This document shows positions 28,153 through 32,253 of a stretch of DNA of 32,253 nt, piece by piece. Made by a program: the position numbers and the translations under genes. The notes below the pieces were generated by a model. That model had not been told where the DNA came from. It ran no database searches and saw nothing but the letters and a program-made list of their open reading frames with translations. The first letter of the stretch is position 1, and each line of letters opens with the position of its first letter. The stretch spans positions 1 through 32,253 of the forward strand of contig JAEHDA010000141.1 in the NCBI GenBank assembly GCA_016880655.1. Reading direction: 5' to 3'. Source of the DNA: Rhodocyclaceae bacterium. Lineage in GTDB: Bacteria; Pseudomonadota; Gammaproteobacteria; Burkholderiales; Rhodocyclaceae.

Positions 28153-29090
28153 CAAGCATGCAAAGGCGCAGCACGGTCCTGCTGACGGGCGGCTCAGGGA
28201 TGGTAGGGCGGAACGTCCTCGAACACCCCGCTGCAACAGAATGGAATTTCTTGGCACCCTCCAGTTCCGAGCTCGATCTGACTTGCCGCGATGATGTCTG
28301 TCGTTATATGAAGGCTCGTCAGCCCGATGTGGTCGTCCACGCTGCCGGACGCGTTGGCGGAATTCAGGCAAATATGTCGGCCCCGGTCGAATTTCTGGTA
28401 ACCAATCTGGATATCAATCGGAACGTCATCATGGCGGCTGCCGATGCTGGGGTTCCTCGGTTGCTCAACCTTGGCAGTTCGTGCATGTATCCCAGAAATG
28501 CAGCAAACCCGCTGCGTGAGGAAATGATCCTGAGCGGCGAACTTGAACCGACCAACGAGGGTTATGCGTTGGCGAAGATTGTTGGCGCGCGGCTGTGCGA
28601 CTACCTGCGTGCCGAGAGGGGGCTTGCCTACAAAACGATGATCCCGTGCAATATCTACGGGCGCCACGACAAGTTCAGTCCTGAACACTCTCACCTGATT
28701 CCTGCCGTGATTCACAAGCTGCATCGGGCAAAGGTGGAAGGTGCCCGGAAAGTAGATGTCTGGGGCGACGGTACCGCCCGTCGAGAGTTCATGTACGCCG
28801 GCGATCTGGCTGATGCAATTCTTCGCGGCCTTGCCCGATTCGATACCATGCCGGATACGATGAATATTGGTCTTGGTTTCGACCATTCAATTGACGAGTA
28901 CTACCGGATCGTTGCCAAGGTGCTCGGATGGGATGGTGTCTTCGAACATGACACGAGCAGGCCGGTGGGCATGCGGCAAAAGCTGGTTAGTACCGAGAGA
29001 CAGGTCGAGTGGGGCTGGCAAGCGGGTACGTCACTTGGTGATGGTGTCAGGATCACCTACGAGTATTTTCTTTCGGACTACTTGAAATGA
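28149..29090 (+). CDS. GDP-L-colitose synthase (ColC) or GDP-L-fucose synthase-like epimerase/reductase
   Basis: [76 protein letters not shown]; followed by ColD-like gene; GTG start in a GTGA overlap or ATG at 28158. Confidence 0.85.
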   Translation: MTSMQRRSTVLLTGGSGMVGRNVLEHPAATEWNFLAPSSSELDLTCRDDVCRYMKARQPDVVVHAAGRVGGIQANMSAPVEFLVTNLDINRNVIMAAADAGVPRLLNLGSSCMYPRNAANPLREEMILSGELEPTNEGYALAKIVGARLCDYLRAERGLAYKTMIPCNIYGRHDKFSPEHSHLIPAVIHKLHRAKVEGARKVDVWGDGTARREFMYAGDLADAILRGLARFDTMPDTMNIGLGFDHSIDEYYRIVAKVLGWDGVFEHDTSRPVGMRQKLVSTERQVEWGWQAGTSLGDGVRITYEYFLSDYLK

Positions 29091-30253
29091 GCGTCAAGTA
29101 TCCTCTTGCCAGCACCACGTGGGACGCGACCGAACTCGCAGCAATGCAACGGGTAATTGCATCTGGCATGTTCACCATGGGCGAGAATGTTGCCGAGTTC
29201 GAGCGCGATTTTGCCCGCTATACAGGCAGTCGCCATTGCGTCATGGTGAATTCCGGTTCGTCGGCCAACCTGCTGATGATAGCGGCCCTCCGCTATACCC
29301 GGAACCCCGAACTTCTTGTCAAACCCGGCGACGAGGTGATAGTCCCGGCCGTCTCATGGAGCACCACGTACTACCCGCTGTACCAGTACGGGCTGAAGAT
29401 CAAATTCGTAGACATCGACCTGCAAACGCTCAATTACGACCTGGATCAACTCGCGCAAGCCGTCACTGACAAGACCCGCCTGATTGTTGCGGTCAATCTT
29501 CTCGGTAACCCAAATGACTTTTCCAGGATTGGCGAGATCGTCGCCGGGCGCCCGATCATCCTGGTCGAGGACAATTGCGAGTCGATGGGGGCGGAGTTCA
29601 ACGGTCGCAAGGCCGGCACCTTCGGTGTCATGGGCACGTTCAGTTCCTTCTTCTCGCACCACATTTCGACGATGGAAGGGGGAATGATCGTCACCGATGA
29701 CGAGGAGCTGCATCAAATCCTGCTTTCGCTGCGTGCTCATGGCTGGACCCGCAATCTGCCGAAGCACAACCATGTCTGCGGCACCAAGAGCGACGATCCC
29801 TTCGACGAGTCGTTCCGCTTCGTGTTGCCGGGCTACAACGTGCGTCCCATAGAACTCGAGGGTGCGCTGGGGGTCGAGCAACTCAGAAAACTGCCCGCGA
29901 TGGTCGCCGCGCGACGCGAGAATGGGCGTCTGCTTCAGGAGGTAATGGCGGACCATCCCACGGTATTGATTCAGAGCGAAACCGGAATGAGTAGCTGGTT
30001 CGGCTTCTCGCTTGTCATCCGTCCTGGCGCTTCCCTGACACGTCGGCAGCTGATCGACCGCCTCACCAAGCTTGGCTTCGAGTGCCGGCCGATTGTTGCC
30101 GGAAATTTCGCCAAGAATGAAGTAGTGAAGTATTTTGACGCCGAGATCTTTGGCGATTTGACTGCTGCTGACCATGTAGATCGCCATGGGCTTTTCGTGG
30201 GAAATCAGCACTACCCCATTCCTGACGCAGTGATGGCTTTGAGGGAAATCTAA
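29087..30253 (+). CDS. colD: GDP-4-keto-6-deoxymannose 3-dehydratase (ColD-like), DegT/AHBA aminotransferase fold
   Basis: [99 protein letters not shown] (His replaces PLP Lys), [13 protein letters not shown]. Confidence 0.88.
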   Translation: MSVKYPLASTTWDATELAAMQRVIASGMFTMGENVAEFERDFARYTGSRHCVMVNSGSSANLLMIAALRYTRNPELLVKPGDEVIVPAVSWSTTYYPLYQYGLKIKFVDIDLQTLNYDLDQLAQAVTDKTRLIVAVNLLGNPNDFSRIGEIVAGRPIILVEDNCESMGAEFNGRKAGTFGVMGTFSSFFSHHISTMEGGMIVTDDEELHQILLSLRAHGWTRNLPKHNHVCGTKSDDPFDESFRFVLPGYNVRPIELEGALGVEQLRKLPAMVAARRENGRLLQEVMADHPTVLIQSETGMSSWFGFSLVIRPGASLTRRQLIDRLTKLGFECRPIVAGNFAKNEVVKYFDAEIFGDLTAADHVDRHGLFVGNQHYPIPDAVMALREI

Positions 30254-30254
30254 G

Positions 30255-31028
30255 ATGAAGGCAGTCATCCTGGCCGGAGGGCTCGGTACACGCATTTCCG
30301 AGGAAACCCATCTAAAGCCCAAGCCCATGATCGACATCGGTGGCAAGCCAATCCTTTGGCACATCATGAAGATGTACTCGGCCCACGGCGTGAATGACTT
30401 CGTGATCTGTTGCGGTTACAAGGGCTACGTCATCAAGGAGTACTTCGCCAATTACTTTCTGCACATGTCGGATGTGACCTTCGACATGCGACACAACAAG
30501 ATGGAAGTGCACCAGCAAAAAGCCGAGCCTTGGCGTGTGACGCTCGTGGATACGGGCGACGAGACACTTACTGGTGGACGCCTGAGAAGGGTTGCCGATT
30601 ACGTCAAGAACGAAGAGGCATTTTGCTTCACCTACGGCGATGGTGTTGCCGATATCGATATTTCTCGCGAAATTGCATTCCACAGGCAACACGGTAAATG
30701 GGCGACCGTCACTGCCGTACAGCCGCCCGGCCGCTACGGCGCACTACAGATGGAGGGTGCCATGGTCGCCGGCTTCACTGAAAAGCCGCGCGGTGACGGC
30801 GGTCTCATCAACGGCGGTTTCTTCGTGCTGTCGCCCTGCTGCCTTGCTCTCATAGAAGGCGATCACACCAGTTGGGAAGGCGAGCCGCTGGTTCGCCTGG
30901 CAGAGCAGGAGCAGTTGGCTGCCTTCGAGCACCAGGGTTTCTGGCAGCCGATGGATACTTTGCGCGAGAAGAATTTGCTAGAGGATCTTTGGGCTTCCGG
31001 ACGTGCGCCGTGGAAGGTCTGGCAATGA
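30255..31028 (+). CDS. rfbF: Glucose-1-phosphate cytidylyltransferase
   Basis: MKAVILAGGLGTRISEETHLKPKPMIDIGGKPILWHIMKMYSAHGVNDFVICCGYKGYVIKEYF...FCFTYGDGVADIDI. Confidence 0.97.
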   Translation: MKAVILAGGLGTRISEETHLKPKPMIDIGGKPILWHIMKMYSAHGVNDFVICCGYKGYVIKEYFANYFLHMSDVTFDMRHNKMEVHQQKAEPWRVTLVDTGDETLTGGRLRRVADYVKNEEAFCFTYGDGVADIDISREIAFHRQHGKWATVTAVQPPGRYGALQMEGAMVAGFTEKPRGDGGLINGGFFVLSPCCLALIEGDHTSWEGEPLVRLAEQEQLAAFEHQGFWQPMDTLREKNLLEDLWASGRAPWKVWQ

Positions 31029-32089
31029 ACCCGGGATTCTGGCGCCGCAAGCGTGTATTTCTGACTGGCCACACGGGCTTCAAAGGCGGCTGGTTGTCGC
31101 TGTGGCTTGCCGAGTTGGGCGCCGAGGTGCACGGCTACGCGCTAGCGCCGCCGACCGACCCTAACTTCTTTTCCGTTACCGGCCTCGACCGGCGACTGGT
31201 TTCGAGCACCATTGCCGACATTCGCGATGCCGCTGCACTTGAGCGGGCCATGGGGGCGGCACAACCAGACATCGTGGTGCACCTTGCGGCACAACCGCTA
31301 GTGCGCCATTCCTATGCCGAGCCTGTCGAGACTTATACGGTCAATGTCATCGGGACGGTCAATCTGCTCGAAGCAGTGCGCCGAACGCCCGGTGTGAAGG
31401 CAGTGGTTAACGTCACTACCGACAAATGCTACGAGAACCGCGAATGGATCTGGCCCTATCGCGAGAACGAGGCGCTTGGCGGCTACGACCCCTACTCCAG
31501 CAGCAAGGCCTGCGCGGAGCTTGCCACCAGCGCTTGGCGCAGATCCTTCCTCGATGCCGCCGGCGTACGCGTGGCCAGCGCTCGCGCTGGCAATGTCATC
31601 GGCGGCGGCGACTGGGCTGCGGACCGCCTGGTGCCGGATTTCCTGCGCGCGCTGGATGCGGGCCGAACCCTGATGGTGCGCTCGCCGCATGCGATGCGTC
31701 CGTGGCAGCACGTGCTCGAACCACTCTCGGGCTATATCAAGCTGGCCGAAAGATTGTGCTCGGCCGGCGGGGATTTCGCGGAGGCTTGGAACTTCGGCCC
31801 TGACGAAGCCGATGCTCGTCCGGTGCAATGGATCGTGGAGACCCTTTGCGGTCGCGTGACGGGGGCAACCTGGGAGCGCGATGTCGCACCGCAGCCCCAT
31901 GAAGCGCACACGCTACGGCTGGACAGTGCCAAGGCACGCGCGCGCCTCGCGTGGCGTCCGCGCTGGAACCTGCAACGGGCGCTGGAAGCGACTCTGGACT
32001 GGCACCAGGCTTGGAAAGCGGGCGCAGAAATGGCCGACTTCAGCGTGCACCAAGTCCGCGAATACTCAATGACGGAAGGTGAAGCGTGA
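31025..32089 (+). CDS. rfbG: CDP-glucose 4,6-dehydratase
   Basis: FWRRKRVFLTGHTGFKGGWLSLWLAELGAEVHGYALAPPTDPNFF, TDKCYENREWIWPYRENEALGGYDPYSSSKACAEL; ATGA overlap with rfbF places the start at 31025, not the ORF-track 30872. Confidence 0.97.
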   Translation: MNPGFWRRKRVFLTGHTGFKGGWLSLWLAELGAEVHGYALAPPTDPNFFSVTGLDRRLVSSTIADIRDAAALERAMGAAQPDIVVHLAAQPLVRHSYAEPVETYTVNVIGTVNLLEAVRRTPGVKAVVNVTTDKCYENREWIWPYRENEALGGYDPYSSSKACAELATSAWRRSFLDAAGVRVASARAGNVIGGGDWAADRLVPDFLRALDAGRTLMVRSPHAMRPWQHVLEPLSGYIKLAERLCSAGGDFAEAWNFGPDEADARPVQWIVETLCGRVTGATWERDVAPQPHEAHTLRLDSAKARARLAWRPRWNLQRALEATLDWHQAWKAGAEMADFSVHQVREYSMTEGEA

Positions 32090-32253
32090 GCGGTCGTTTT
32101 GATATTTCCATGACACCGATCGCCGGCCTGCACGTGCTACAGCGCAAACCGATCGGCGACAGCCGCGGCTACCTCGAAAGGTTGTTTTGTGCCGACGAGT
32201 TGCAGGCACTTGTCCAAAATCGGCAAATTCGCCAAGTAAACCACACACTCACC
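32086..32253 (+). CDS. dTDP-4-dehydrorhamnose 3,5-epimerase (RmlC)-like protein, truncated by window edge
   Basis: GTG start in GTGA overlap with rfbG; VSGRFDISMTPIAGLHVLQRKPIGDSRGYLERLFCADELQALVQNRQIRQVNHTLT. Confidence 0.8.
   Translation, partial: MSGRFDISMTPIAGLHVLQRKPIGDSRGYLERLFCADELQALVQNRQIRQVNHTLT

Noticed and set aside
30872-31024. N-terminal extension of rfbG given by the ORF track
   Set aside because: It overlaps the rfbF 3' end; ATG at 31025 in an ATGA overlap and the MNPGFWRRKRVFLTGHTGFKGG start fit the family
1-32253. CRISPR arrays, IS elements, phage genes, toxin-antitoxin or defence systems
   Set aside because: Looked for repeat-spacer periodicity, transposase/integrase motifs and typical defence domains in the translations; none seen

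Overview
This is a GC-rich betaproteobacterial chromosomal window; gene content suggests Rhodocyclaceae or a close relative, which is inference only. Most of it is conserved housekeeping DNA: the thrC 3' end, tRNA-Ser(GGA), nadC, an EamA transporter, a bifunctional NAD(P)HX repair enzyme, a complete rnfABCDGE operon on the minus strand, pyrD, a DUF2062 protein, a multidomain diguanylate cyclase, comEC, an alpha/beta hydrolase, the 4.5S SRP RNA, a Spy/CpxP-like protein, dnaX-ybaB-recR, petABC-sspA-sspB, tRNA-Arg(CCT), an HDOD protein, rpsF-priB-rpsR-rplI and a periplasmic LigE-type DNA ligase. The right end (about 26.65-32.25 kb) enters an accessory EPS/O-antigen locus: a MarR-type EPS regulator, gmd, a ColC/Fcl-like synthase, a ColD-like dehydratase with His in place of the PLP lysine, ddhA/rfbF, ddhB/rfbG and a truncated RmlC-like epimerase. 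The observations most worth checking are: (1) a perfect 15-bp inverted repeat covering the start codon of the EPS regulator; (2) a predicted GDP-colitose pathway fused to a CDP-deoxyhexose pathway; (3) a diguanylate cyclase with a periplasmic CxxCH haem motif and a Cys-rich cytoplasmic region; (4) priB, which appears to need a CTG start with an ideal Shine-Dalgarno; (5) several compact regulatory arrangements (a stop codon inside the SRP -10 box, a likely leaderless dnaX, a hairpin directly in front of ligE, a palindrome at the comEC promoter, an S6:S18-like leader). I saw no CRISPR array, transposase, integrase or clear defence system, and no wholly novel system that I can claim with confidence.
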